Of a stretch of DNA of 64,000 nucleotides, positions 17,669 to 26,382 are shown one piece after another. The number at the start of each line of letters is the position of its first letter. Position 1 is the first letter of the stretch. The stretch is from CAVQBL01 sp963710715 (GTDB lineage: Bacteria > Pseudomonadota > Gammaproteobacteria > DSM-16500): positions 1-64,000 of the forward strand of contig CAVQBL010000017.1 in the NCBI GenBank assembly GCA_963710715.1, in the 5' to 3' direction. The position numbers were made by a program, and so were the translations under genes. Under the pieces are notes generated by a model. It worked only from the letters and a program-made list of their open reading frames with translations, was not told where the DNA came from and made no database searches.

Positions 17669-18871
17669 ATGGATAAAATTGGCGTCTTTGTTCCTGTTAA
17701 TTATCGTGGCGGCACTTTAAACGCCGCAAAAAATATTGCAAAAATGCTACATCTCGGTAGTCGCGCAAACAACGAGCCAGTAAATGTTATATTTTCCTGC
17801 ATAGCTGATTTTTATGAAATAGAAGTAGAGTTCTCTGATTTATTAGAATTAGGAATTAGGGTACGAGAAACAACCTGGAAAACCTTCTCAAATGAAGAAG
17901 TTCAATCAGTTCTGAACTTACAAAATGCAAAGTCCGTATTAAATCATCCTACTTATATGTATCCTGCTGATGGAATATGTAATTTCAATGATTGTGATTT
18001 TTGGTTAATTATTTCTGATCGAACATCTTATCCTTTAGCTCCAGTTAAACCATATGGAGCAATGATTTATGATTACATACAACGCTATGTACCGGAATTA
18101 TTTACCACTTTTGAAGAAGCTGCATTTTTAGCAACTGCGCGCAATGCAAAATATGTTATGGTAACCACTCCAAGCACACATGCTGACGCAATACAATATG
18201 CTGGTGTTGCCAAAGATCGAGTTCATTTGATACCAATGGAATTTAATCCTTTCTATATCACTCCACAACCAACATCTATAATGCAAGATTATTTTCTCTG
18301 GACAACTAATTTGGCATATCATAAAAATCATTTTCGTGCTTTAGATGCGCTGGAAATATATTACACAGAATTGGAAGGGAAGCTTAGCGTGGTCATCACC
18401 GGCATTGATACGGATCAATGCAATGTAAATTTACCAGAACACAAAGATATTAGCCCCAATATTAAAAAAGTCAGGAGTATTATTGAAAAAAAACCCGTGC
18501 TGAAAAAAAATCTAACATTTGTTGGCAACACGGGCACAAACGATTTTATTTCTATTCTTGCATCAGCCAAATTTCTTTGGCATCCAACTTCCTTTGATAA
18601 CGGGACTTATTCCGTAATTGAAGCAGGATTTTATGGCATTCCCTCTTTAAGCAGTGATTATCCAGCAATGCGTTTTATTGATGAAAGATTTAAATTAAAT
18701 CTAAATTTTTGTGACCCTAGCAGCGCTAAAAACCTGGCTAAAAAATTAAAAGAGATGGAAGAAGAATACCAAAAAAGGCGCGACTCTTTACCTAACAAAG
18801 AATTTCTTGAGCAGTTCAGCTATAAAAAGCTAGCGCCAAATTTCTGGCAAATCTTCCGGGATCTTATATGA
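17669..18871 (+). CDS. GT4-like glycosyltransferase
   Basis: A 400-residue soluble GT-B-fold protein starting 2 bases after the Wzt-like gene. The C-terminal half has LWTTNLAYHKNHFRALDALEIY, then FLWHPTSFDNGTYSVIEAGFYG with the acidic nucleotide-sugar-binding ExG...E pattern of GT4 enzymes, and IPSLSSDYPAMRF. The N-terminal acceptor half is divergent. Donor and acceptor are unknown; it likely adds one residue of the glycan. The stop overlaps the next gene start by 4 bases. Confidence 0.75.
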   Translation: MDKIGVFVPVNYRGGTLNAAKNIAKMLHLGSRANNEPVNVIFSCIADFYEIEVEFSDLLELGIRVRETTWKTFSNEEVQSVLNLQNAKSVLNHPTYMYPADGICNFNDCDFWLIISDRTSYPLAPVKPYGAMIYDYIQRYVPELFTTFEEAAFLATARNAKYVMVTTPSTHADAIQYAGVAKDRVHLIPMEFNPFYITPQPTSIMQDYFLWTTNLAYHKNHFRALDALEIYYTELEGKLSVVITGIDTDQCNVNLPEHKDISPNIKKVRSIIEKKPVLKKNLTFVGNTGTNDFISILASAKFLWHPTSFDNGTYSVIEAGFYGIPSLSSDYPAMRFIDERFKLNLNFCDPSSAKNLAKKLKEMEEEYQKRRDSLPNKEFLEQFSYKKLAPNFWQIFRDLI

Positions 18872-19173
18872 ATAAATTTGGTATATTGATCACTTTTGCA
18901 CCCACGCTACCGCTTAAAGAGCAGAGCCTCAGTGGACTCATCCCATTTTTATTATCTGGCATGGCACAGGAAGACAATACGACCATTGTTATTGCAACAC
19001 CCGCTTGGTATAGAAATAAACTTCTCGAATTCCTAAATAATGAAAACATCGATGCTGAAAAAATTCAGATAATCACTACTTCCGGGCACCCTATTTATTA
19101 CGAATCAATAATTTTTTTAGCAAACTTACCAATAAGAATATTTCCAGCGAACCTGTTCAGCCCTCGGCCATAA
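18868..19173 (+). pseudogene. N-terminal fragment of the next glycosyltransferase, separated by a frameshift
   Basis: The 101-residue frame starts by 4-base overlap with the preceding gene (ATGA-type coupling), then ends at 19173 in a non-conserved tail. A one-base change in the T7 run at 19112-19118 would join ...YYESII to FFSKLTNKNISSEPVQPSA in the frame that continues without a stop into the gene listed at 19245. I read 18868-20549 as a single broken gene of about 560 codons. Confidence 0.62.
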
Positions 19174-19244
19174 AAAATTTTTTTGGATCTCTCTGGAAAA
19201 AAATTAAATCTTTTGGATTTAAAGCCTTAACACGATGGCTATCA

Positions 19245-20549
19245 ATGGCCTCAACCACACAATTTTTCTTGATTGGCTTATCCGCTTTAGTCTTAGCTTT
19301 TTGGTTTTATCCAATATTAGTTCTGGCACTCATTCTATTTATATGCGAACTTTTATTTAAAATGTACAAACGTGCTCGTCCAGAGCTCAAGGCTTTATCT
19401 AATAAAATCGAAAAAAATTTACGTGTTCGATTAGGTTGGCTTAGATATTTTTCACACATCTTCTGGAGAAAATTAAAAAATGGTTTTTTTGGCCGTATAG
19501 CACATTTTGAGAATACAATATATCAAGAATTATTCGGCTACGAAATAAAGCGCCTCATTAAAAAAATAAATAAGAGAACTGATATTACAGCGTGGCTGGT
19601 TCCAACGATTTTCTGGCCTGAAATAAAATCCATAAATGCAAAAACGGTTGTGATCGCGCCAGATATTATTTATTTAGATTTTCCGACATTATTTACATGT
19701 AGTTTCACAAGCTCAGCTTACAAGAAAATGGTTATGACATTGTCAGCAGCCAATCATTTGGTTTGTTATAGCGAGCATGTAAGACAAAAACACATTTTGG
19801 AACCATTCGGGATCGAACCTAGCAAAGTATCACTCATAAAGCACGGCTTTGTTGATCTAAGTAGCCATTTAATAAAAAATACCGGGCCAAGCCAACTGTG
19901 TAAGATGCGACAGGAGGCGCTGCAAATACTGATTGAGTACCAACAAAAATCATTACAGCACCATCTTTATTTACGGGATTTTGATTTCACTAGTGTGCAA
20001 TTTATCTTTTATTCTTCCCAAGTGCGCCATCACAAAAATTACATATCTCTCATTAAAGCGTATGAAATTTTATTGAGAAAGCGCTTTTTAAATATTAAAC
20101 TCATTGTAACGGGCAACTTGAGTGACCATCAGGAAATTCTTAGTTATATTTTAAATAAACGCTTGCAATACGATATTATTTCTTTACCCAATGTATCATC
20201 AACGATGTTAGCAGCACTCAATCATCTAGCAGTTTGTTCTGTCAACCCAACGCTATTTGAAGGCGGATTTCCATTTACCTTTACCGAAGCTTACTCTGTT
20301 GGAACACCCTCAGTGATGAGTTCTATTCCCGTTGTCACTGCAGAAATAGAAGATGAGAAATTACGCTCTAAAATGCTTTTTGATCCTTACGATCTTGATG
20401 ATATAGTCAATAAAATTGAGTGGGCAGTTAAAAACAGGGAATCGTTATATCATATGCAAGAGCCCTTATTTGCGAAATTCAAACAACGCGATTGGCATCA
20501 GGTTGCAAAAGAGTATATTGATTTATTACAAAGTCAGGCAGCGACATGA
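19245..20549 (+). CDS. GT4-family glycosyltransferase, main part (N-terminus displaced by frameshift)
   Basis: The listed ATG lacks a ribosome binding site and its frame is open upstream to ~19112, so the true N-terminus is almost certainly the fragment at 18868. Residues 1-45 include a hydrophobic stretch. The C-terminal half is a clear GT4 domain: FIFYSSQVRHHKNYISLIKAYEIL, LIVTGNLSD, then NPTLFEGGFPFTFTEAYSVG with the E-x7-E nucleotide-sugar motif, and PSVMSSIPVV. It should act in glycan assembly. If the break is real the protein is either absent or made without its N-terminal domain. Confidence 0.68.
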   Translation: MASTTQFFLIGLSALVLAFWFYPILVLALILFICELLFKMYKRARPELKALSNKIEKNLRVRLGWLRYFSHIFWRKLKNGFFGRIAHFENTIYQELFGYEIKRLIKKINKRTDITAWLVPTIFWPEIKSINAKTVVIAPDIIYLDFPTLFTCSFTSSAYKKMVMTLSAANHLVCYSEHVRQKHILEPFGIEPSKVSLIKHGFVDLSSHLIKNTGPSQLCKMRQEALQILIEYQQKSLQHHLYLRDFDFTSVQFIFYSSQVRHHKNYISLIKAYEILLRKRFLNIKLIVTGNLSDHQEILSYILNKRLQYDIISLPNVSSTMLAALNHLAVCSVNPTLFEGGFPFTFTEAYSVGTPSVMSSIPVVTAEIEDEKLRSKMLFDPYDLDDIVNKIEWAVKNRESLYHMQEPLFAKFKQRDWHQVAKEYIDLLQSQAAT

Positions 20550-21196
20550 AGAAGAGCAATCACCATTCTTTAATTATTCATGGCTGTGGTGGACATGCAC
20601 GTAGTGTTGCCGACGTAGCAATAAATAATGGAATCAATGAAATTATTTTTATAGATGATGCTGCAAAACCCAACGAAATGTTATTTGGTTTTCCCGTACA
20701 TTCAAATACCTCATTATTAAATACAGAAGATTATGAGCATTTCGTTGCCGTTGGAGATAATACGCTACGAGCAAATATGTTTAATCTTTTAAAAAAAGAG
20801 AATCAAAAAATAATTTCTATCATTTCTACCCATTCTTATATCAGTAAGATGGCACACATTAATCCAGGTGTTTTTGTTGGTCATCAAGCTTATGTGGGGC
20901 CTAATGTTAAAATTGGTGAAAATACTATTATTAACACTCGCAGTTTAATTGAGCACGACTGCATTATTGGCAGTCACTGCCATGTTTCAATAAACACTAC
21001 TCTAGCTGGAAAATGTCAGATTGGAGATTATGTGACGATAGGCGCAGGCGCTACCATTATCGATAAAATAAATGTTTGCTCAAACGTTATTATAGGCGCA
21101 GGCGCCGCGGTGGTAAATCATATATCTGAACCAGGGACTTATGTTGGAGTGCCAGCAAGGAAAGCTACATCAAAAAAAGCTGTTACCGTTCCTTAA
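20546..21196 (+). CDS. NeuD/PglD-type sugar O- or N-acetyltransferase
   Basis: A 216-residue acetyltransferase of the NeuD/PglD group. It opens with a Rossmann-like substrate domain (LIIHGCGGHARSVADVA, residues ~8-24) and continues as a left-handed beta-helix (GENTIINTRSLIEHDCIIGSH with the catalytic histidine region, IGAGATI, IGAGAAVV, YVGVPARK). It probably acetylates an amino- or hydroxyl group of a nucleotide sugar of this locus. It overlaps the preceding transferase by 4 bases and its tail overlaps hisIE, convergent, by 14 bases. Confidence 0.82.
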   Translation: MKKSNHHSLIIHGCGGHARSVADVAINNGINEIIFIDDAAKPNEMLFGFPVHSNTSLLNTEDYEHFVAVGDNTLRANMFNLLKKENQKIISIISTHSYISKMAHINPGVFVGHQAYVGPNVKIGENTIINTRSLIEHDCIIGSHCHVSINTTLAGKCQIGDYVTIGAGATIIDKINVCSNVIIGAGAAVVNHISEPGTYVGVPARKATSKKAVTVP

Positions 21197-21785
21197 GAAC
21201 TTTAATCACATTGCCAAAGCTCAAATTCTTTGCTCTTAATAAAACTAAAACATGAAAGAATAAATCCGCAACTTCCTCACAAAGTTTAATATTACTTTTT
21301 TCAACCGCAGCCAGCGCAACTTCCACACCTTCTTCACCCACTTTTTGCGCCATCCGACTTATACCTGCATTAAAAAGTGATGTGGTATAACTGCCATCCG
21401 GTCTTAGCTGTTCTCGTTCTTGGATAGTCGCCTCAAGATCATGGATAAAACTCAAATCAGATTGATCAATTTCACCAAAACACGTAGTGACTCCTGTGTG
21501 ACAAACCGGTCCAACAGGGTTAGCGTGAATCAACAAAGTATCTTTATCACAATCTGTTTTTATATCAACCAGCGCGAGTTTATTTCCAGACGTTTCGCCT
21601 TTGGTCCACAATTTATTTTTAGAACGGCTATAAAATGTAACCCATTTTGTTTTTATCGTTTCTTGTAATGCTTCTTGATTCATGTACGCCAACATTAGAA
21701 CTGATTGGGTTTTTGCATCTTGCACCACAGCAGGGATTAAGTCTCGCATTTTGTCCCATGCTAAATCTTGGATATTAAATTTCAT
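21183..21785 (-). CDS. hisI: Bifunctional phosphoribosyl-AMP cyclohydrolase / phosphoribosyl-ATP pyrophosphatase (HisIE)
   Basis: Catalyses steps 2 and 3 of histidine synthesis. The N-terminal cyclohydrolase (residues 1-~105) has the metal-binding DCDKDTLLIHANPVGPVCHTG segment with zinc cysteines; the C-terminal pyrophosphatase (from ~112) has SYTTSLFNAG, KVGEEGVEVALAA and CEEVADLFFHVLVLL. At 200 residues it matches enterobacterial HisIE. It is the last gene of the his operon and overlaps hisF by 4 bases. Confidence 0.95.
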   Translation of the reverse strand: MKFNIQDLAWDKMRDLIPAVVQDAKTQSVLMLAYMNQEALQETIKTKWVTFYSRSKNKLWTKGETSGNKLALVDIKTDCDKDTLLIHANPVGPVCHTGVTTCFGEIDQSDLSFIHDLEATIQEREQLRPDGSYTTSLFNAGISRMAQKVGEEGVEVALAAVEKSNIKLCEEVADLFFHVLVLLRAKNLSFGNVIKVLKER

Positions 21786-22549
21786 TGGCGTATCTCAACT
21801 TGATTAATGACTAAAAATTTTTTTAAATCAGCAATAGTAATTGCACCTGAATGAAAAACACTTGCCGCGAGTGCACCATCTACTTGTGCTTGCTGAAATA
21901 CTGACAAAAAATCATTGATTGATCCAGCACCACCTGAAGCAATCAGTGGCAAGGTTATTTTTTTACGAATTTGCGCTAATTGCTCTATATCATAACCTTT
22001 TCGCATACCATCTTGATTCATGCAGTTCAATACTATTTCTCCGGCGCCTCGCGCTTGTGCTTCTTGAACCCATTCTATAGTTAAACGCTCTGTTTTACGT
22101 GTCTTTTTGCTATCGCCCGTGTATTGAAAAACTTTATATTCATTATGTTCTTTGAAACTATCTACTCCTACCACAACACATTGACGTCCAAAGGTTTCAG
22201 ATAATTGATTTATTAAATCTGGATTTTCTATCGCTGGGCTATTGATTGAAATTTTATCCGCACCTGCATTTAGAATTTCTTCTGCATCTGACACTGTTCT
22301 AATTCCACCCGCAACACAAAATGGAATATTCAAGCATTGAGCAACTTGTGTTATCCATTCTCGATTCACCGTACGCTGGTCACAACTCGCTGTAATGTCA
22401 TAAAATACCAGCTCATCCGCACCTGACTCACAATAATGTGTTGCGAGCTCAAGAATATCTCCCACAATACGATGATTATTAAATTGCACTCCTTTGACAA
22501 CTTTTCCATCTTTAACATCTAAACAAGGAATAATACGTTTGGTTAACAT
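21782..22549 (-). CDS. hisF: Imidazole glycerol phosphate synthase, cyclase subunit (HisF)
   Basis: The TIM-barrel cyclase that, with HisH, turns PRFAR and ammonia into IGP and AICAR. It begins RIIPCLDVKDGKVVKGVQF with the catalytic aspartate of the first strand; VVVGVDSF carries the second catalytic aspartate, and IASGGAGSINDF is the phosphate-binding loop. 255 residues, as expected. It overlaps hisA by 7 bases and hisIE by 4, implying coupled translation. Confidence 0.95.
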   Translation of the reverse strand: MLTKRIIPCLDVKDGKVVKGVQFNNHRIVGDILELATHYCESGADELVFYDITASCDQRTVNREWITQVAQCLNIPFCVAGGIRTVSDAEEILNAGADKISINSPAIENPDLINQLSETFGRQCVVVGVDSFKEHNEYKVFQYTGDSKKTRKTERLTIEWVQEAQARGAGEIVLNCMNQDGMRKGYDIEQLAQIRKKITLPLIASGGAGSINDFLSVFQQAQVDGALAASVFHSGAITIADLKKFLVINQVEIRQ

Positions 22550-23292
22550 ATAGAGCTCTTAGCTACCTCATTGAATGCAGCAGATAACGTAAATTTATTT
22601 TCATACAGTGCTTTACCAATAATGACTCCAGAAACCGGAATTAAAGCAAGTTCACGCAAATCATTTAACGAACTCACGCCACCGGATGCTTGCAAATGTA
22701 AGTTGGGATAACGCCACATACATTCTTTATATAAATTAATATTCGGTCCTTGCAATGTTCCATCACAAAGAATATCGGTACACAATACATGTTGTAATCC
22801 GGATTCTTGGTACTCATCTAATATTTGCCACAAACTTTTTTCACTCGGCTTCTGCCAACCATGTAATGCTAGTTTAGGCTCGTTATTTGCATCCATGCGA
22901 ATATCCAAAGCTAATACAATACGATCACTACCCAATTCATGTATCCATTTTCTTACTTCTTGGGGTTGTGAGATAGCAATACTTCCGAGAACCACTCGTG
23001 CAATGCCTTTATTTAAAATATCGTATACATTTTGTCGGGTACGGATTCCCCCGCCGGTTTGAACCCATAATCCTGATTCGCGGGAAATTTTTTCTATTAA
23101 ATCTAAATTCTCGGATTTACCTTGCTTAGCACCATCCAAATCAACAACATGCAAAACTGTAGCACCTTGTTTTGCGAATGTTTTCGCAACATCCACAGGG
23201 TCGTTGGCATATAAAGTCACTTGCTCGTAAGATCCTTGATAGAGTCTTACGCATTTACCTGATTTTAAATCGATTGCGGGGTAGATATTCAT
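22543..23292 (-). CDS. hisA: ProFAR isomerase (HisA)
   Basis: The TIM-barrel isomerase acting on ProFAR. Key features are YPAIDLKSGKCVRLYQG (catalytic aspartate, residue 8), the TGGGIRT phosphate loop, CTDILCDGTLQGPN carrying the second catalytic aspartate, and ASGGVSSLNDL. 249 residues is normal. It overlaps hisF by 7 bases; a 29-base gap that includes the edge of a palindromic repeat separates it from hisH. Confidence 0.95.
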   Translation of the reverse strand: MNIYPAIDLKSGKCVRLYQGSYEQVTLYANDPVDVAKTFAKQGATVLHVVDLDGAKQGKSENLDLIEKISRESGLWVQTGGGIRTRQNVYDILNKGIARVVLGSIAISQPQEVRKWIHELGSDRIVLALDIRMDANNEPKLALHGWQKPSEKSLWQILDEYQESGLQHVLCTDILCDGTLQGPNINLYKECMWRYPNLHLQASGGVSSLNDLRELALIPVSGVIIGKALYENKFTLSAAFNEVAKSSIC

Positions 23293-23319
23293 TTTTAATT
23301 TACTCTAATGGTAACTCAA

Positions 23320-23410
23320 CGTCATTGCGAGCCCCGCGCTTTTTGCGGGGCGTGGCAATCCAGGATTTCTGGATTGCCACGGCCAAGCGCTTCGCGGCCT
23401 CGCAATGACG
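23320..23410. repeat. GTCATTGCGAG-type palindromic repeat, copy 1 (inside the hisH 3' end)
   Basis: A 91-bp element bounded by CGTCATTGCGAG and CTCGCAATGACG (inverted). It has two inner hairpins: CCCCGC...GCGGGG, and AATCCAG with CTGGATT. Related copies occur at 25135-25183, 25233-25288, 37651-37757 and 45928-46068. This copy supplies the last codons and the stop of hisH. Confidence 0.85.
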
Positions 23411-24014
23411 GAGAAGTAGTGATCTCTAATAATAAAAAATTCTGTAGAATCCGCTCCCCCACCTTCCCCGACCGCTCCGGATGAAACTGCACACCATGAA
23501 AATTTTTGTACTGTACAATACCAGAAAATTCCACTCCATGCTGAGTAACAGCAACTGTATAATCATTTAATGGTGCAGCATAGCTATGAACATAATATAC
23601 ATAACTTCCTTCTGCGACTCCTTGCATAAGAACAGATTTATTTTGTCTAATATGCAATTTATTCCAGCCCATGTGAGGCAGAGTTAAACCCACTTTTTGT
23701 GGCAATGCGGCAACTTTTCCAGGCACAATGTTTAAGCAATTCACTTCTCCTTCTTGAGAAAATTCATATAATATTTGCATGCCTAAACATATTCCTAATA
23801 CCGGTTGTTTTAAATGACGTATCACATCGATTAATTGCAAATTTTGTAACTGTGACATTGCTTGCTTTGCCATACTCACACCCGGCAAAATAACATGACT
23901 TGCAGATTGAATAACGTTAACATCCGTCGTCAACACAGATTCTTTTCCCAATCTTGCTAAAGCAAATTGCACGGAAGCAATGTTATTACCACAGCCATTA
24001 ACAATCGCAATCAT
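23322..24014 (-). CDS. hisH: Imidazole glycerol phosphate synthase, glutaminase subunit (HisH) with repeat-encoded tail
   Basis: The class I glutamine amidotransferase partner of HisF. The nucleophile is C76 in GICLGMQ, and HGVQFHPERSG near residue 173 supplies the His/Glu dyad. HisH is normally about 200 residues; this one is 230. Its conserved sequence stops near GERILQNFLLLE (~197), after which residues ~202-230 are translated from a palindromic repeat (23320-23410) and the stop codon is part of the repeat's terminal CGCAATGACG. The extension is therefore recent and probably functionally neutral. It overlaps hisB by 4 bases. Confidence 0.93.
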   Translation of the reverse strand: MIAIVNGCGNNIASVQFALARLGKESVLTTDVNVIQSASHVILPGVSMAKQAMSQLQNLQLIDVIRHLKQPVLGICLGMQILYEFSQEGEVNCLNIVPGKVAALPQKVGLTLPHMGWNKLHIRQNKSVLMQGVAEGSYVYYVHSYAAPLNDYTVAVTQHGVEFSGIVQYKNFHGVQFHPERSGKVGERILQNFLLLEITTSPSLRGREALGRGNPEILDCHAPQKARGSQ

Positions 24015-25081
24015 AATATCCCCTTTGTACTTGGCAAGTCATAATCAACTTTTTTTGTCGCTTGGCGCAAAGCACGTCCTACACCTTTAAAAATAGCTTC
24101 AACCATGTGATGAACATTTTCACCTTTTACATCAATATGCAAAGTCGCTTTCAACCCTTCAGCAAATGAACGAAAAAAATGGGGTACGAGTTCTGTAGAT
24201 AAATCACCGACTCGTTCACGTTTAAATTCGCCATTAAACATAAAATAGGCGCGTCCACTTAAATCAATAGCGATCTTTGCAAGTGCTTCATCCATAGGCA
24301 GTAAAAATCCATAGCGGCCAATACCCCATTTATTACCTAAGGCTTTGCGAATCGCTTCACCTAATACAATTGCAACATCTTCCACAGTATGGTGATCATC
24401 AATAGCTAAATCACCTTTTACCGAAAGAGACAAACCAAATGCCCCGTGTTTTGCGAGTTGCTCTAGCATATGATTTAAAAAATTGATCCCGGTATTAACC
24501 TGTATTTTTTCTTGATTATCTAAATTAACTTCTAATGCAATATCTGTTTCATTTGTCTTTCTAGATACGATCGCAGAACGACATTGAGTTAAAATTTGTG
24601 TTTTAATATCTTTCCATGTCAGCGCACCTGGCTGTGTAATGCGTATCCCTTTAATACCAAGATTATTAGCCAATTGGATATCTGTTTCTCGATCGCCAAT
24701 GACATAAGAATATTCTCTATCAATTTTTTGTTCTGTTAAATAATCCAATACCAAACCAATTTTTGGTTTTCTGCAATCACAGCCATCATTTGGCAAATGC
24801 GGACAAATTCGAATTGCTTCAAAATAAATGCCTTGTGATGCAAAAACATTTAGCATTAATTCATGTGGAATAGAAAAATCTTCATTTGGAAAACTTTTTG
24901 TCCCCAAACCATCTTGATTGCTAATCATGACAAATACATATCCGGCTTTTTTAAGCTCAAGTAAAGCAGGAATGACATCTGGCATAAAAACCAGTTTCTT
25001 AATATGGTCTATTTGGTAATCCGCCGGCTCTTGAATTAAAGTACCGTCTCTGTCGATAAATAATATTTTTTTCTGTGTCAT
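24011..25081 (-). CDS. hisB: Bifunctional histidinol-phosphatase / imidazoleglycerol-phosphate dehydratase (HisB)
   Basis: Carries two steps of histidine synthesis. The N-terminal HAD phosphatase starts ILFIDRDGTLI (nucleophile D10, acid/base D12), has a CPHLPNDGCDCRKP zinc loop and GDRETDIQLA. The C-terminal dehydratase begins at ~174 (RKTNETDIALEVNLD), with the manganese-binding DDHHTVED and HHMVEAIFKG. The 356-residue fused form is typical of gammaproteobacteria. It overlaps hisH by 4 bases; the 227-base gap to hisC contains two repeat copies. Confidence 0.95.
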   Translation of the reverse strand: MTQKKILFIDRDGTLIQEPADYQIDHIKKLVFMPDVIPALLELKKAGYVFVMISNQDGLGTKSFPNEDFSIPHELMLNVFASQGIYFEAIRICPHLPNDGCDCRKPKIGLVLDYLTEQKIDREYSYVIGDRETDIQLANNLGIKGIRITQPGALTWKDIKTQILTQCRSAIVSRKTNETDIALEVNLDNQEKIQVNTGINFLNHMLEQLAKHGAFGLSLSVKGDLAIDDHHTVEDVAIVLGEAIRKALGNKWGIGRYGFLLPMDEALAKIAIDLSGRAYFMFNGEFKRERVGDLSTELVPHFFRSFAEGLKATLHIDVKGENVHHMVEAIFKGVGRALRQATKKVDYDLPSTKGIL

Positions 25082-25134
25082 GATTAAATTAACCTATTTT
25101 TGTAACTATTCACGCCGTCACTTATCACCATCGG

Positions 25135-25183
25135 GATTGCCACGCCTCACATAAAGCTAAGGCGTGAGGCTCGCAATGACGAG
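25135..25183. repeat. GTCATTGCGAG-type repeat, copy 2 (half element, hisC-hisB gap)
   Basis: GATTGCCACGCCTCAC, a short loop, then GGCGTGAGGCTCGCAATGACGAG: the right half of the element seen in full at 37651-37757. It lies between hisC and hisB, inside the his operon. Confidence 0.75.
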
Positions 25184-25232
25184 TTCTTTATTTCTGCCAA
25201 TTAGTGCGGGTGCTGAAGTTAGATCGAAGCCC

Positions 25233-25288
25233 CGTCATTGCGAGGACCCTTGCATGCTCTTCGCAGGGGGGACGAAGCAATCCAGAGC
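25233..25288. repeat. GTCATTGCGAG-type repeat, copy 3 (half element, hisC-hisB gap)
   Basis: Begins CGTCATTGCGAG and ends GAAGCAATCCAGAG, the left half of the same family. With copy 2 about 50 bases away it probably represents an element split or duplicated within the operon. Confidence 0.75.
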
Positions 25289-25308
25289 GGCACAGCAACG
25301 TTCCCCTT

Positions 25309-26382
25309 TCAAAGAGAGCAATTTTTTAAAACTTCAACCAACTCCGCATTTTCCTCCGGCAACCCAATACTAATCCTCACGCAGTTTTCTAAACCCGGTT
25401 TATTATGCATATTACGCAAAATAATCCCCTGTTTAGCACATTCACTCATGATTTTTTGTGCATTATCTGTTTCAATCAATAAAAAATTAGCATCGCTAGG
25501 CCATAATTTTTTGACCCAAGGCATTAACTGCAATGCATTAAATAAATTTTTCCTTTCTGATTTAATACATGCTATCTGCTGTTGCATCTTTATTAGCTGT
25601 TCTACTGATAATGCATCTAATATAATTTTCATCGTAAACGCTGGAAGCGGATAAGGTGCCATAATATTTAACACCCATTTCACTAATTCTTCATGAGAAA
25701 ATAATAAGCCACAACGTGCGCCCGCTAATCCATATGCTTTTGAAAATGTTTTCAGAACCACCAAATTATCGTATTGATTAATATAACGAGACATGCTTTT
25801 TGCATCAGAAAATTCTAAATAGGCCTCATCAACAACAATCATACTTTTACGAGAAAATTTTTGGCATAAAAATAGAATATCTTCTTCTTTTAATAAATTA
25901 CCTGTTGGATTATTGGGTGAGCATAAAAAAATAATTTTCACCTTGGAATTCCAAGCAGCTGTAACCAATTCCAAATCCAATTGATAATTTTTTTCTTTAT
26001 CCAAAGGTACCGCAATTACACTTGCCCCTTGCAATTGTGCACAGACTGAATACATACCAAAAGTCGGCGTGCATAACATGATTGCATCTTCGCCTGCTTT
26101 ACAAAATAAACGCGTCAATAAATCAATCACTTCATCACTACCACGCGACAATATTATTTGATTGTTATCTACATCAAAATGATCAGCAACTTTTAAAACC
26201 AAGTGTTGCGGTTGTCTTTCTGGGTAACGATTCAGCAAAATATTATCTAGCATTTCTAATGCGTAAGGTGATTCATTTGCATTCAACCAAATCTTTCCTC
26301 GTTTTGCTTCATCACGCGCCGAACTATACGGATTAAAATTACGCAAATCAGATCTAATCAATTGCGCCACACTACTCATCAC
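25309..26382 (-). CDS. hisC: Histidinol-phosphate aminotransferase (HisC)
   Basis: A PLP-dependent class I/II aminotransferase converting imidazole acetol phosphate to histidinol phosphate. It has LNANESPY near residue 33, CSPNNPTGNL at 154-163, VVDEAYLEF and the PLP lysine K215 in LKTFSKAYGLAGARCG; the C-terminal VRISIGLPEEN is the phosphate-binding arginine region. 357 residues is normal. It overlaps hisD by 11 bases. Confidence 0.95.
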   Translation of the reverse strand: MMSSVAQLIRSDLRNFNPYSSARDEAKRGKIWLNANESPYALEMLDNILLNRYPERQPQHLVLKVADHFDVDNNQIILSRGSDEVIDLLTRLFCKAGEDAIMLCTPTFGMYSVCAQLQGASVIAVPLDKEKNYQLDLELVTAAWNSKVKIIFLCSPNNPTGNLLKEEDILFLCQKFSRKSMIVVDEAYLEFSDAKSMSRYINQYDNLVVLKTFSKAYGLAGARCGLLFSHEELVKWVLNIMAPYPLPAFTMKIILDALSVEQLIKMQQQIACIKSERKNLFNALQLMPWVKKLWPSDANFLLIETDNAQKIMSECAKQGIILRNMHNKPGLENCVRISIGLPEENAELVEVLKNCSL

